A DNA stretch of 12,132 bases from Lentisphaeria bacterium (GCA_017623265.1 JAGAPM010000215.1:1-12132), one strand, 5' to 3'. Shown: positions 1 to 8,751, numbered from the stretch's first letter. Program-made: numbers and translations. Notes: generated by a model not told the origin, from the letters alone.

Positions 1-3000
1 CGGTAAGGTCCCGGTTCCACATCTGCCACAAAAGTTGCGCTGTCCGGTTGAAATCCCGGTTCGGTGCTGCGGTAGAGTTCATAGTGATCCAGATTTTTTT
101 CCGGATTCTGCCCCCAAAGCAAATATAAATGTCCCTGCCCTTCCCCGCAGGCTGCGCAAGGTTCATCGATCAATCCGGTATAAACGGATCCGATCGGCGC
201 AGGATTTTTTGCGGTCTTTTTCAGCTTGCGTTCGGGGAGATCCACCCCTTTCAGGCGGCAGGTCCGAGTACCGAACGGCAATGTTTCTCCGACCGGATCG
301 ATCTTCCGTTCATCCACGGAACATTCTTCCATACCGGACGCAAATTTGAGTTCAAAATCCGCCGTCCCTGCCGTTCCGTTCATTTCCTGAAAACGGGCAA
401 TGACCCCATCCCCGTCCTCTGCCCGTTTCAGAGCAAGAAAACGGAAACCTTCTTTTCCCGCGCCGAAAGATCTCTGCGGCGGCAGACTTCCTTTCTGTTC
501 TTTCACGGGGAGGGTCAGGACCGGGTTCGCCATCCGCTCCGCCATCTTTGCGATCCCTGCCTGCTGCCAGCTGCCGGAATAAGACACGATGGTATAGCGG
601 AAACGGGGGTTGATATGGGAACCGCCGGGCGTGTGCATCTGAAGCCAGTCATTGAACAGGGCGCTGTAAACGGCACTGCCCCGGTTTTCGCCCCGGTATT
701 CCGTCTTATCTGCGTGCATCTCGCCGAACTCCACCAGATGGCTGTCCAGCTGAAGCAGAGCGGCACCGAAGGCTCCGTTTTCCACGCAGGTCCATTCCCG
801 CGCCGCCAGATAGCAGTCCGTTCCGTGTGCCGTCTGACCGGTAACAGGCGATGCCACACAGCCGTTGAGATGCACTTTATGGATGCCATTTTCCACGCGG
901 AAGGGGAACGCATAATAGCCGTAACGGTGATAACGGTTGCTGTTGATCAGATCCCGCACATGATAGAGGCGATTGTCCACATCGATCCGCTTTTCGTATT
1001 TGGAAAGGAACACCTGCTGCACGATCATTGCGCCGGAAACCGTTTCCTCCGTCCAGGCGGTGACTTTGATCCCCGCAGTGGATTCGGTAACGGTAAAGCG
1101 TGCTGTTCCGGGGGTGAAAAATGTTTTGTGATTATCGTTGGTATAAGTAAAACGGTTGGCGGGTGCGGAGAAGAGATCCCGTTTCAATTCTTTGTCATAG
1201 ACCTGTTCCATGGCACCATCCGGAGCAAATGTGACCTTGTACCAGAGGTTTTCAATAACCGGCAACCCGGTCACCGGGAGTTTTTCTTCCTTCGGTGCGG
1301 GCTGTTTCGGCATCAGGATGTAACCGAACGGCGGGATCGATGCCATGTTCCCGTTCACCAGTTCTTTGCGCTCCGTCCCCATGGGGTTGAACACCAGCGT
1401 GGCGGGTGCATAGACCGTGATTTTTTCCGCCAGAGCCTTGAGGGCTTTTGTGGTTTCTTCTGCGGCAGTCTGCTCCGCCAGTTCGATCCACGCCCGGTGC
1501 TGCATCCATGTTTCGTAAACCCGTTTTCCCTGATAGCCGCTGGTTCCGTAAGAATGTTCATCGTTGCAGAACAGGGCATACCACGCACGGTTGAACGCCG
1601 TTGCAGGGTAAGCATACTTTTCCGGGTTGAAATGTGCGGCAAGGACAGCCAGTTTTTCCGCCGTTGGCAGAGCCCGGTCAACAGCAAACTTCTGTGCCAG
1701 CAGTTCCGGCGTTGAGAGTGGGTGCTGATACCATCCGCCGGTAATATCGCCGGAAAGGACGGGGATCTGATCGCCGAATTTTACCCGTACTTTTTCAAAG
1801 GGTTCGTCATAATTTCCGGTCATGCGCAGCTTCGGGGAGAGCCATTTTTCGTTCCAGAACGCAAAGTTATCGCACAGATTGATCTCCGGTTCCTGATCGT
1901 CCGCATAGCATGCCATGCACCAGATGTCATAGGGATATTTCTTTTCCAGCAGGGGAAGCATCTCTGCCATACGCTGCTCGATTTTCAGGCGGTTTTCCGC
2001 AAAATTCCGGTTCATCCGGGCATGGATCCCGAATGTGGTGGAACCGTATTCATACTGGGGAGACGCCCAGAAAAGGAGTTTGCTTTTTCCATCCGGAGCA
2101 AGCCAGTAAAAAAGCATGGGCAGAGCGGAGGCGAACCGGACATCGCAACGGGACCCGCCCCCACCGGCATCGCTGTTCCAGAGATAGCCCGCCGCGGTGC
2201 TGTCGATGGGATTCACGGTGGAAAGCAGCGGATTCCAATGATTGGGCGAGAAAAAGAGATTCCGGTATCCGGCGGAAACATAGGGTGCGATCAGAGACCA
2301 GCTGATACCATTGTTGTCGATCATGGTCAATGTCCGGGAATCCACGCCCCATTCCTGCAGGAGTTTTTCCCGCTCATACGCAGTACGACAAAGCTGTTCC
2401 ATGCCATAAACCTGCGTATGATTACCTGCCAGTCCGGCGGCAAGAGCGATCTTCCCGGTCCGGATGTAATTTTGCACCACAGACGCCGCTTTTTCCCTGC
2501 CCCGATCCATGCCGTAATTGTTCCAGAACCATGTTCCTTCCATGGCGCAACGGTAACGATCTTCCGGTCTTTCCCGTTTTTCCGTCTCTTCCACCAGCGC
2601 GATCGCCTGATCCAGAAAACGGCTGCAGTTGTGCCGCTGGATATACTGGGAATTATGCAGCCCGATATCCGTGTGGGATGCTACCGTGAAATACATCTCC
2701 CACTGCCGGGGCAACGACCACATTCCGCAATATTCGGCAAGAACAGTTCCGCTCCGGGATAAAGTCCAAACTGCCCGCTCGGCCTGTTCCGGGATGGGTA
2801 CAAAAGCAGTCACCCGGTTACTGCCGCATTGCAGATGCAATGTGCCGCTCCAGAATATTTTCTCCGGATCTTTTTCGAAGGAAACGGCAACCGAAACTCT
2901 GCCGGCAAAGGCAGATTCACAGAAAAAAACCACTTGCTGATGATCCGGCAAAGCGCGGGGGATCATAGAAAGCGGCAGCACATGGAAATCAACAACACTC

Positions 3001-3002
3001 AT
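1..3002 (-). CDS. GH38-type alpha-mannosidase, C-terminus cut by window edge
   Basis: This frame is open for 1000 codons from ATG 3002 to the window edge with no stop. The start follows a GGGAG ribosome site 6 nt upstream. The product resembles glycoside hydrolase family 38, zinc-dependent retaining alpha-mannosidases. Seen: a SHTDIG motif (H110, D112, the usual first zinc ligands), a D-N-N-G motif at D229 where the family has its nucleophile Asp, ADDQEP near 368-372, and DEHSYG with H483, a likely further zinc ligand. A segment near 418-435 (GDITGGWYQHP, then STPE) and NPMGTE at 539 mark the passage to the C-terminal beta domains, where the family-typical block IENLWYKV and a YDKE motif follow. 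The last ~45 residues look like the start of a fibronectin III-like domain (HYELYRSTEPGF). No signal peptide is visible, so a cytoplasmic enzyme acting on imported mannosides is inferred. It lies 39 bp behind the phosphodiesterase gene, probably in one operon. The substrate is not determined. The family call is fairly firm. Confidence 0.82.
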   Translation of the reverse strand, partial: MSVVDFHVLPLSMIPRALPDHQQVVFFCESAFAGRVSVAVSFEKDPEKIFWSGTLHLQCGSNRVTAFVPIPEQAERAVWTLSRSGTVLAEYCGMWSLPRQWEMYFTVASHTDIGLHNSQYIQRHNCSRFLDQAIALVEETEKRERPEDRYRCAMEGTWFWNNYGMDRGREKAASVVQNYIRTGKIALAAGLAGNHTQVYGMEQLCRTAYEREKLLQEWGVDSRTLTMIDNNGISWSLIAPYVSAGYRNLFFSPNHWNPLLSTVNPIDSTAAGYLWNSDAGGGGSRCDVRFASALPMLFYWLAPDGKSKLLFWASPQYEYGSTTFGIHARMNRNFAENRLKIEQRMAEMLPLLEKKYPYDIWCMACYADDQEPEINLCDNFAFWNEKWLSPKLRMTGNYDEPFEKVRVKFGDQIPVLSGDITGGWYQHPLSTPELLAQKFAVDRALPTAEKLAVLAAHFNPEKYAYPATAFNRAWYALFCNDEHSYGTSGYQGKRVYETWMQHRAWIELAEQTAAEETTKALKALAEKITVYAPATLVFNPMGTERKELVNGNMASIPPFGYILMPKQPAPKEEKLPVTGLPVIENLWYKVTFAPDGAMEQVYDKELKRDLFSAPANRFTYTNDNHKTFFTPGTARFTVTESTAGIKVTAWTEETVSGAMIVQQVFLSKYEKRIDVDNRLYHVRDLINSNRYHRYGYYAFPFRVENGIHKVHLNGCVASPVTGQTAHGTDCYLAAREWTCVENGAFGAALLQLDSHLVEFGEMHADKTEYRGENRGSAVYSALFNDWLQMHTPGGSHINPRFRYTIVSYSGSWQQAGIAKMAERMANPVLTLPVKEQKGSLPPQRSFGAGKEGFRFLALKRAEDGDGVIARFQEMNGTAGTADFELKFASGMEECSVDERKIDPVGETLPFGTRTCRLKGVDLPERKLKKTAKNPAPIGSVYTGLIDEPCAACGEGQGHLYLLWGQNPEKNLDHYELYRSTEPGFQPDSATFVADVEPGPY

Positions 3003-3041
3003 GTGATGCTCCCTTTTTATCCGTTCGACTTGCAGCAGATC

Positions 3042-3788
3042 TTACTTGCGCAGAGCAGCCTTCATGGCGGCGGCAACGTTGCTGGTAATGGCATCCACGC
3101 CGTTCGCTTCAAAGTAGCGGCAGCGTTCTTCGTCGTCGATGGTCCAGACAGCCAGATAGTAGCCGCGTTTTTTCACTTCGGCAAGGAATTCAGGCGTGAG
3201 AAAATCGTTGCTTCCGCCAACATCCAGGCCATCTGCGCCGATCCGTTCCAGCGTGGAGAAGATATCATCCCACGTATAACGGGGGGTGCCGTCTTCGTTA
3301 TTCCGCATGTGGGCAAGCCAGAGGGCGGGGACTTCGGGGATGACTTTCTTGCATTCTGCCACCATATCCGCCTGGAAAGAGATCATCACGATCTGTTCAA
3401 AGGGGATGGTGGAATTTTCGATTTCTTTGCGCATGGCTGCGACCACTTCCGGATCGTTCGCCTTGACTTCCACAAAATATTTGCGACCCGGCTTCAGCGT
3501 CTTGAGAGAATCGGAAAACAGCGGGATCTTTTCGCCTCTGTAGGCTTCATGATGACCGGAAACATCCAGCAGTTCCAGTTCCACAAAGGGAGTTTCTTCG
3601 ATCACCCGGTCCACGCCGGACATCCGTTTTGTACTGAAGTCATGCCCGCAAACCAGCAGTTTTTCAGCGGTGAAATGAATATCGCACTCCATGCCGTCCG
3701 TATCCCGTTCATTGGAGAGGCGGTAGGCGGCGAGGGTATTTTCCGGGGCATCGTGGGATTCCCCACGGTGGGAGATAAAAAGGCTCAT
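3042..3788 (-). CDS. ugpQ: Glycerophosphodiester phosphodiesterase family protein
   Basis: This 248-residue protein has the usual length of cytoplasmic bacterial GDPD enzymes. Such enzymes hydrolyse glycerophosphodiesters to glycerol-3-phosphate and an alcohol in a metal-dependent TIM barrel. Visible motifs are H7-R8-G9, PENT at 15-18, E34 and D36 (MECDIH), H49-D50, FVEVK at 105-109, and a C-terminal strand LAVWTIDDEE followed by GVDAITSN. Together these give the catalytic His pair and the acidic metal ligands. There is no signal peptide or membrane segment. The ATG at 3788 has GAAGGA 8 nt upstream. The gene is first in a likely two-gene operon with the GH38 gene, which suggests carbon or phosphate scavenging. 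The exact substrate is unknown, and the symbol is the generic one for the family. Confidence 0.88.
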   Translation of the reverse strand: MSLFISHRGESHDAPENTLAAYRLSNERDTDGMECDIHFTAEKLLVCGHDFSTKRMSGVDRVIEETPFVELELLDVSGHHEAYRGEKIPLFSDSLKTLKPGRKYFVEVKANDPEVVAAMRKEIENSTIPFEQIVMISFQADMVAECKKVIPEVPALWLAHMRNNEDGTPRYTWDDIFSTLERIGADGLDVGGSNDFLTPEFLAEVKKRGYYLAVWTIDDEERCRYFEANGVDAITSNVAAAMKAALRK

Positions 3789-3836
3789 GTGTCATTTCCT
3801 TCTGTTGTTTGTTCTGTAAAAAGTTCACATTCTTCC

Positions 3837-3866
3837 ATACTATTGTTCACTTTTCCGGTTTTTCAA
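3837..3866 (-). promoter_or_regulatory. Candidate sigma70-type promoter of the GDPD-GH38 unit
   Basis: Read on the minus strand, TTGAAA (3866-3861) is followed after 18 nt by TAGTAT (3842-3837). Each hexamer matches the consensus in 4 or 5 positions. The -10 lies about 48 nt before the phosphodiesterase ATG. It sits in the 209-nt gap between the divergent gdpd and lon genes. I found no equally convincing promoter for lon in the same gap. Based on pattern only. Confidence 0.45.
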
Positions 3867-3997
3867 TGTCTCTTTGTGAAAAATAAATCAAAAAAAGTCT
3901 TTGCCCGCACTTGTTAATTTAAAAAAATGGAGTAGTTTACCGTGATGGGGATTATGTTTTGAAACAGGAACAAAAAAAGAAGGAGACAGGAAAAATC

Positions 3998-6627
3998 ATG
4001 AGTGACCAGAACAATATGAATAATGATGATTTCGGGATCAAGCGCCCGAAAGATACGTACACGATCACGATCAGCGGCGGCGAACAGCTGAAACCGGTGG
4101 ATGGCGGCGATAATGAAAAAATCATGGACGTGCCTGCCTTGCCCCTGAACGAAGTGGTGGTGTTTCCCTATGCCCTTTCACCTTTGATGTTGAACGATGA
4201 TAAAGCGGTCCGCACCATTGAGGCTGCCGTTTCCAACGAGCGTTTTGTGGCATTCTTCCCGGAAATGCCGGATGAATCCGCAGAGGATCAGGCTGACGGA
4301 ATCGAACTGAAAGTCAAATCCATTGACCTGAACGGCAGAAAAGTTTCTTCGGTCGGGGTGCTGGTACGCATTGTCAAAATGCTCAAATTTCCCGATGGAA
4401 CTCTGCGCGTCCTTGTGCGCGGACTTTCCCGTATCCGGTTCCTTTCCATCCAGTCCCGCGTACCGTTCACCACGGTGAGAACGGAGCGGCTGGAACAGAG
4501 TACCGATAACTCCATTGAGACTATGGCTATGGTCCGGAACGCCATCAAACAGTTTCAGGAGATTATTTCTTTCTCTCCGAACTTTCCGGAGGAACTGCGG
4601 ATCGCCGTTTCCAATCTGACCGACAACGCCCGGATCGCAGATCTGATCGCCGATACCCTCAACATCTCCTACCGTGAAAAACTTGCTCTGCTCACAATGG
4701 ATGACTTGCAGGAACGGCTGCATCTCCTCACGATCCTGCTGAACCGGGAAGTGGAAGTGCTGCGCCTCGGGTCCGAGATCCAGAGTCAGGTCCACGATGT
4801 CATGAGCAAACAGCAGCGGGAATTTTTCCTGCGGAACAGCTCAAACAGATCAAAGAGGAACTGGGCGAAGGCAACCGGAATCCGGATATTGTCTCCATCG
4901 AAGAACGGATGGAAAAAACGGATCTTCCCCCGAATATCCGCGACCTGATCAACAAGGAAGTGGAACGGCTGGATATGATCCCACAGGCGTCCGGCGAATA
5001 CAATATTGCCTATACCTATATCGACTGGCTCCTTTCTGTGCCGTGGAACGAATACACCGAAGACCGGCTGGATGTGAACGAAGCCGCCCGGATCCTGGAC
5101 GAAGATCATTACGGTCTGCAGGATGTAAAAGAGCGGATCCTGGAATATCTCTCCGTTCTGCAGCTCAAAAAGAACCGGAAAGCCCCCATCATCTGTTTTG
5201 CCGGTCCTCCGGGCGTGGGCAAAACATCTCTCGGCAAATCCATTGCCAGCGCTATGGGCAGAAAATTTGTGCGTATTTCTCTGGGCGGGATCAAAGATGA
5301 AGCAGAGATCCGCGGTCATCGCCGCACCTATATCGGCGCCCTCCCCGGCAGGATCATTCAAGGAATGAAAAAAGCCGGAACCAGCAATCCGGTTTTCATG
5401 CTGGATGAACTGGATAAAGTAGGGAATGATTACCGGGGCGATCCGGCTTCCGCCCTGTTGGAAGTGCTGGACCCCCAGCAGAATTCTTCCTTCAATGATC
5501 ACTATCTGGAAGTGGACTACGACTTGAGTTCGGTCATGTTCATCGCAACTGCCAATATCGAAGATACCATCCCGCGCCCCCTGTTGGACCGTATGGAAAT
5601 GATCCGTCTGCCCGGCTATACTGCCATGGAAAAGCATGAGATCGCACGCCGGTATCTGATTCCGCGCCAGATGAAAGAAAACGGGCTGAAAACGGAAGAT
5701 ATCCGGTTCACCCGCAGTGCGTTGGATGAAGTCATTACGTACTATACCGTGGAAGCGGGCGTCCGCAATCTGGAACGCACTTTCGGTACGATCTGCCGGA
5801 AACTGGCAAGAAAGATCGTGGAAGGCGCCGTGGAAGCCGGGTCCGGATATATCGTAACCCCGGATGTGGTGCAGGAACTGCTCGGTCCGAGAAAGTTCCA
5901 GATGGATAAATCCGAGGACCAACCTCAAATCGGCATTGCAACCGGCATGGCATGGACCAGTGTCGGCGGATCGACTCTGCCGGTGGAAGCAACCATGATG
6001 CCCGGAAAAGGCGACCTCAAACTCACCGGATCACTGGGCGATGTCATGAAAGAAAGCGCCATGACTGCATTCAGCCTTGTCCGCAGCAGATGCGGCGACC
6101 TGGGGATCGATTGCGATATCTTCGGCAAGCATGATTTTCATATCCATGTGCCGGATGGCGCCACGCCGAAAGATGGTCCCAGCGCCGGGGTCACACTCAC
6201 AACTGCGCTGGTCTCTCTGCTGACGAAACGCCCGGTCCGTCCCCATCTCTCCATGACCGGGGAGATCACGCTCCGGGGCAAAGTCACAGCAGTCGGCGGC
6301 ATCAAGGAAAAAGTGATCGCCGCACTCCGGGCTGGCGTTCGGGATATCATGATGCCCGCGGACAACGAAAAAGATCTGCATGATGTGCCGGAAGAAGTCA
6401 AGAAAGCAGTCAAGTTCCACTTTGCGGAAAAGATCGAAGATGTGCTTGCATTCGCCATGCCGAAAAATGTGAAAGCATGCACCGCCAACAAGGCAAAAGC
6501 ACTGAAGGATGAGGTCTACACCTTCGAACTGCCGGAAGAGGATGAAACGGACAACCCCAAAAAAACGGCACCGGCTAAAAAGAAACGCACATCCCGCAAA
6601 AAAAAGAAAACGGAAGAAGAAAAATGA
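3998..6627 (+). CDS. lon: ATP-dependent protease Lon, interrupted by a one-base frameshift
   Basis: Lon is a homohexameric AAA+ serine protease that degrades misfolded and regulatory proteins in the cytoplasm. The start is ATG 3998 (AGGAG 12 nt upstream). A TTG at 3959 in the same frame would swallow this ribosome site. The substrate-binding N domain spans about residues 45-240. The frame breaks at 4832-4837, where CTGCGG is followed by AACAG. One extra G would give LREQLKQ, the normal Lon reading. Corrected, the protein has 876 residues: Walker A GPPGVGKT at 403-410, Walker B LDELD with D470/E471, and the Ser-Lys dyad S729 (DGPSAG) and K772 (GGIKEK). The 43-residue spacing of the dyad equals that of E. 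coli Lon. An Asn/Asp-rich N-terminal extension of about 45 residues and a Lys-rich tail make it longer than the usual ~800. As written, translation stops at 4948 and yields a 316-residue N-domain fragment. Sequencing error or a very recent mutation are both possible. Lon identity is certain. Confidence 0.93.
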
Positions 6628-7412
6628 AAAAAATCCTTGTCTCCATTCTGCTGACAGCCCTCCTAATCCCGGTTCTTGCCGCACAGGAGATGCCGGATTT
6701 TTCCAAGATCCCGGCAGAACAGTTTTTGCAGTATACGATCCACCGTCTGAAGCCCGATCCCCAAAAGGAGATCTGGATGAAGATGAGCGGAAAGATCCAG
6801 CACCGCAGAAAGGGCTACAGCACCCTCACTGCCCCCATCCGGCTGGGTGTCCTCTTTATGCCGGAACGCGCCAATGGCATCCTGTCGCTGGATAACGGAG
6901 CGGAAAGTTACCGTCTGACCCAGCAGTTCACCGTTCCGCCCACGCCCCCCGTCTGCATTGCAGCCGGACGCGGTCTGGATGCAACTAAGGCGCAGCTGCC
7001 GGTCTTTGGACTTTCCCCCAACGATCTGATGCTTGGTTTTCTCTACCGGAAACCGCTCCGCGAAGAAGAGCAGACTCATGTTTCCATTTACAATACCCGC
7101 GTCTTTGTTATGTTTCTCCCCAAAGGAACGGATGGCGAAAAAGATTTTGATCAGTACGCACGGGTCTACATCAGCACGGAATATCTGGTCCCCCTCAAAG
7201 TCGAATGGTTCAAGGAGGATCCGTCCGGCAAGGATCTGGAACCGTACCGTTCTTTTGAAATCACGGCAATCAAGAAGATCAATGGATATGTAATGGTCTC
7301 AAAAATGCGTCTGGATGGACCCGATTGGAGAACGAGGATCGATTTCTCCCATTTGGATATCGGAGAGGTTGCCGAAAACGGCGCTCCGGAAGATCTGTTC
7401 AGTCTGAAATAA
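6624..7412 (+). CDS. Exported LolA-like (outer-membrane lipoprotein-sorting type) protein
   Basis: This 262-residue protein starts with a clear Sec signal peptide: MKK, then a hydrophobic run to about residue 18, with likely cleavage near LAAQ. The mature part resembles the LolA-like 'outer membrane lipoprotein-sorting' family. A central LSPNDLMLGFL is followed by the strand pattern YARVYISTEYLVPLKVEWF, then ITAIKKINGYVM, RTRIDF, and a final EDLFSLK. In relatives this fold is a half-open beta barrel that binds lipid or lipoprotein acyl chains in the periplasm, so a periplasmic envelope role is inferred. The ATG overlaps the lon stop (ATGA), indicating translational coupling. The family match is by pattern, and the specific function is unknown. 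Confidence 0.62.
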   Translation: MKKILVSILLTALLIPVLAAQEMPDFSKIPAEQFLQYTIHRLKPDPQKEIWMKMSGKIQHRRKGYSTLTAPIRLGVLFMPERANGILSLDNGAESYRLTQQFTVPPTPPVCIAAGRGLDATKAQLPVFGLSPNDLMLGFLYRKPLREEEQTHVSIYNTRVFVMFLPKGTDGEKDFDQYARVYISTEYLVPLKVEWFKEDPSGKDLEPYRSFEITAIKKINGYVMVSKMRLDGPDWRTRIDFSHLDIGEVAENGAPEDLFSLK

Positions 7413-7427
7413 ATCAGGGATTTGAAA

Positions 7428-8051
7428 ATGAGTATCTCTCTCCGGAAAATATTACAAAAACGCATGCTGCAGGGCGGTCAGGCAATCTCCGAACTGGCGG
7501 TCTGCCTGGTTGCTCTGCTGATTGTGCTGCTCGGCTTTCTGCTGCTCTCCACATTGTCGCAGGAAGGTGTTACAAATGTGATCGCCTCCAGACAGGATGC
7601 CGATAAAAACGCACGGGGAAGCGTCACCAGTATCGGCGGAAGCAGTACACTGGAAAATATCTCCCACTGGGACTATGGAGACCGGGGCGTGCCGTTCAAC
7701 CGGGATGATACGCCGATCAAAAGCTCAAACAACAACGGCAGTACATTCTTCAATCAATTGACCGACAACTCCGGCAGATTCAATTTCAAGACCGCCGGAA
7801 AAGGTTTCTGGCTGCCGGAATACTACAACCCATTGAAAAGATTGCAGCAAAACGACATACTGCTGAATGCCGCCAATCTTACAGTCGGTATCTCCTCGGA
7901 AAAAGATCCTCTGGGCAAGCGTGGTTTGGAAGCGCTGAAATCAGCCGCAAGAAATCTTCTGGGTGTCCGTGCAGATTTTGAAGTGACGGATTACACATTC
8001 ATGCCGGAAAAGGCCGATGTGCCGCTCCCGGAAGAAGTCTCTGCACCATAA
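7428..8051 (+). CDS. TadE-like / pilin-like single-pass membrane protein
   Basis: This 207-residue protein has a short basic N-terminus, then GGQAISELAV running into a hydrophobic segment at about residues 23-43. Gly17 followed by Glu22 gives the prepilin pattern of a Gly at -1 and a Glu at +5, as in TadE/TadF pseudopilins, so processing by a prepilin peptidase is possible. The rest (about 45-207) is polar, rich in Asn and Gly, and presumably extracytoplasmic. I recognise no domain in it. ATG 7428 was chosen because AGGGA lies 7 nt before it, while a TTG at 7422 is too close to that site. It follows the LolA-like gene by 15 nt and is probably co-transcribed. No other tad or pilus gene is present in the window. 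This could also be an unrelated envelope protein with an N-terminal anchor. Confidence 0.55.
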   Translation: MSISLRKILQKRMLQGGQAISELAVCLVALLIVLLGFLLLSTLSQEGVTNVIASRQDADKNARGSVTSIGGSSTLENISHWDYGDRGVPFNRDDTPIKSSNNNGSTFFNQLTDNSGRFNFKTAGKGFWLPEYYNPLKRLQQNDILLNAANLTVGISSEKDPLGKRGLEALKSAARNLLGVRADFEVTDYTFMPEKADVPLPEEVSAP

Positions 8052-8076
8052 CAGAAAAAAAGAAAGGATCACCAAT

Positions 8077-8571
8077 ATGAACCGGTCCATCGACCCGAAA
8101 AATAAAATCATGACTCTGGCTGAAGCCGTGGAATGGCGCGAAAAAATGCGCATCGCCGGCAAAAGAGTCTCCATCACAAACGGATGCTTTGATCTCTTGC
8201 ACAGAGGTCATGCGGAATATCTCAAGGCTGCCGCAGAACTGGCAGATGCACTCGTGGTCCTCATCAACTCCGATGAATCCGTCCGCGAACTGAAAGGTCC
8301 CACACGCCCCGTCAATTGCGAATATGACCGGGCATATCTGCTCGCATGTTTTGCGTTTATTGATGCCGTGGTCGTCTTCAACGGAAAACGCTGCACAAAA
8401 GAACTGGATGCTCTCGCTCCGGATGCCTATGCAAAAGGCGGGGATTACACCATCGAAACCCTGGATCCGGAAGAACGGGAAGCTCTCCTTAATGCAGGTG
8501 CCGAGATCTCTTTCATTCCATTCGTTCCGGATCATTCAACAACAAAGCTGATCGAAAAAGCAAAAGGGTAA
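8077..8571 (+). CDS. rfaE2: RfaE2-type D-glycero-beta-D-manno-heptose 1-phosphate adenylyltransferase
   Basis: The 164-residue product matches the C-terminal half of HldE (RfaE domain II), which transfers AMP to heptose-1-phosphate in the ADP-heptose pathway for LPS core. Seen: TNGCFDLLHRGH at 34-45 with the nucleotidyltransferase HxGH signature (42-45), LKGPTRPVN at 72-80, DRAYLLA at 84-90, AKGGDYT at 119-125, and a terminal STTKLIEK. There is no N-terminal kinase domain, so this is the split, stand-alone form, and the kinase must be encoded elsewhere. ATG 8077 has AAAGGA 8 nt upstream. An in-frame ATG at 8017 would overlap the previous gene by 35 nt and lies before the ribosome site, so it was not used. 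This is the last gene before a strong terminator. Related cytidylyltransferases share the HxGH fold, but the KGGDYT and KGPxRPVN motifs favour RfaE2. Confidence 0.85.
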   Translation: MNRSIDPKNKIMTLAEAVEWREKMRIAGKRVSITNGCFDLLHRGHAEYLKAAAELADALVVLINSDESVRELKGPTRPVNCEYDRAYLLACFAFIDAVVVFNGKRCTKELDALAPDAYAKGGDYTIETLDPEEREALLNAGAEISFIPFVPDHSTTKLIEKAKG

Positions 8572-8598
8572 CCGATCCGGTAAGTTTTATCATTTTTA

Positions 8599-8645
8599 CA
8601 GATGCCTGATCGGCTTTGACTCCGTCGGTCAGGTCTGCCGTTTTT
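8599..8645 (+). terminator. Rho-independent terminator after rfaE2
   Basis: The arms 8599-8614 and 8624-8637 pair over 14 positions: four pairs at the base, a 2-nt bulge, then ten pairs including two G-T wobbles. The loop has 9 nt. CCG and five T follow at 8641-8645, and another five T occur at 8651-8655. The hairpin begins 27 nt after the rfaE2 stop. On the other strand no T run follows, so it acts in the plus direction and separates the lon unit from the division cluster. Confidence 0.8.
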
Positions 8646-8687
8646 GCACCTTTTTCATCATTTTCACACCCCGGAAACGGGACCGTC

Positions 8688-8749
8688 AAAAAAATTTTGA
8701 ACAAAACCGGTAAAAAATTGAAAAAAAATTAAAAAAATTTTAAAAAAAA
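8688..8749. promoter_or_regulatory. Helically phased A-tracts upstream of the mraZ promoter
   Basis: Six A runs of 4 to 8 bases centre near 8691, 8704, 8714, 8724, 8734 and 8745. The last five are spaced about 10-11 bp apart, close to one helical turn. Such phasing is known to bend DNA, and A-rich stretches just upstream of a -35 can act as UP elements for the RNA polymerase alpha subunit. The tract ends 3 bp before the candidate -35. The function is inferred. Confidence 0.5.
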
Positions 8750-8751
8750 GC

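Noticed and set aside
129..3917. Long plus-strand ORFs (528, 346 and 362 codons) opposite the GH38 and GDPD genes
   Set aside because: Their translations show no family motifs and are rich in His, Phe, Arg and Cys, as expected for antisense readings. The minus-strand frame holds clear GH38 and GDPD motifs.
3867..3958. Promoter for lon in the divergent gap
   Set aside because: No hexamer pair with acceptable spacing and match was found, and no heat-shock sigma32-like element or CIRCE inverted repeat is visible.
3959..3997. TTG start for lon
   Set aside because: The added 13 residues are Lys/Gln-rich and cover the AGGAG ribosome site that serves ATG 3998.
4822..4837. Programmed -1 frameshift in lon
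   Set aside because: A -1 shift after CGG would restore LRE-QLKQ, but no canonical slippery heptamer lies there. The nearest, A-TTT-TTC at 4822-4828, would not keep the conserved LRE residues. A missing G is simpler.
4786..5928. 380-codon minus-strand ORF opposite lon
   Set aside because: It is antisense to the conserved Lon ATPase sequence and has no recognisable domain or ribosome site.
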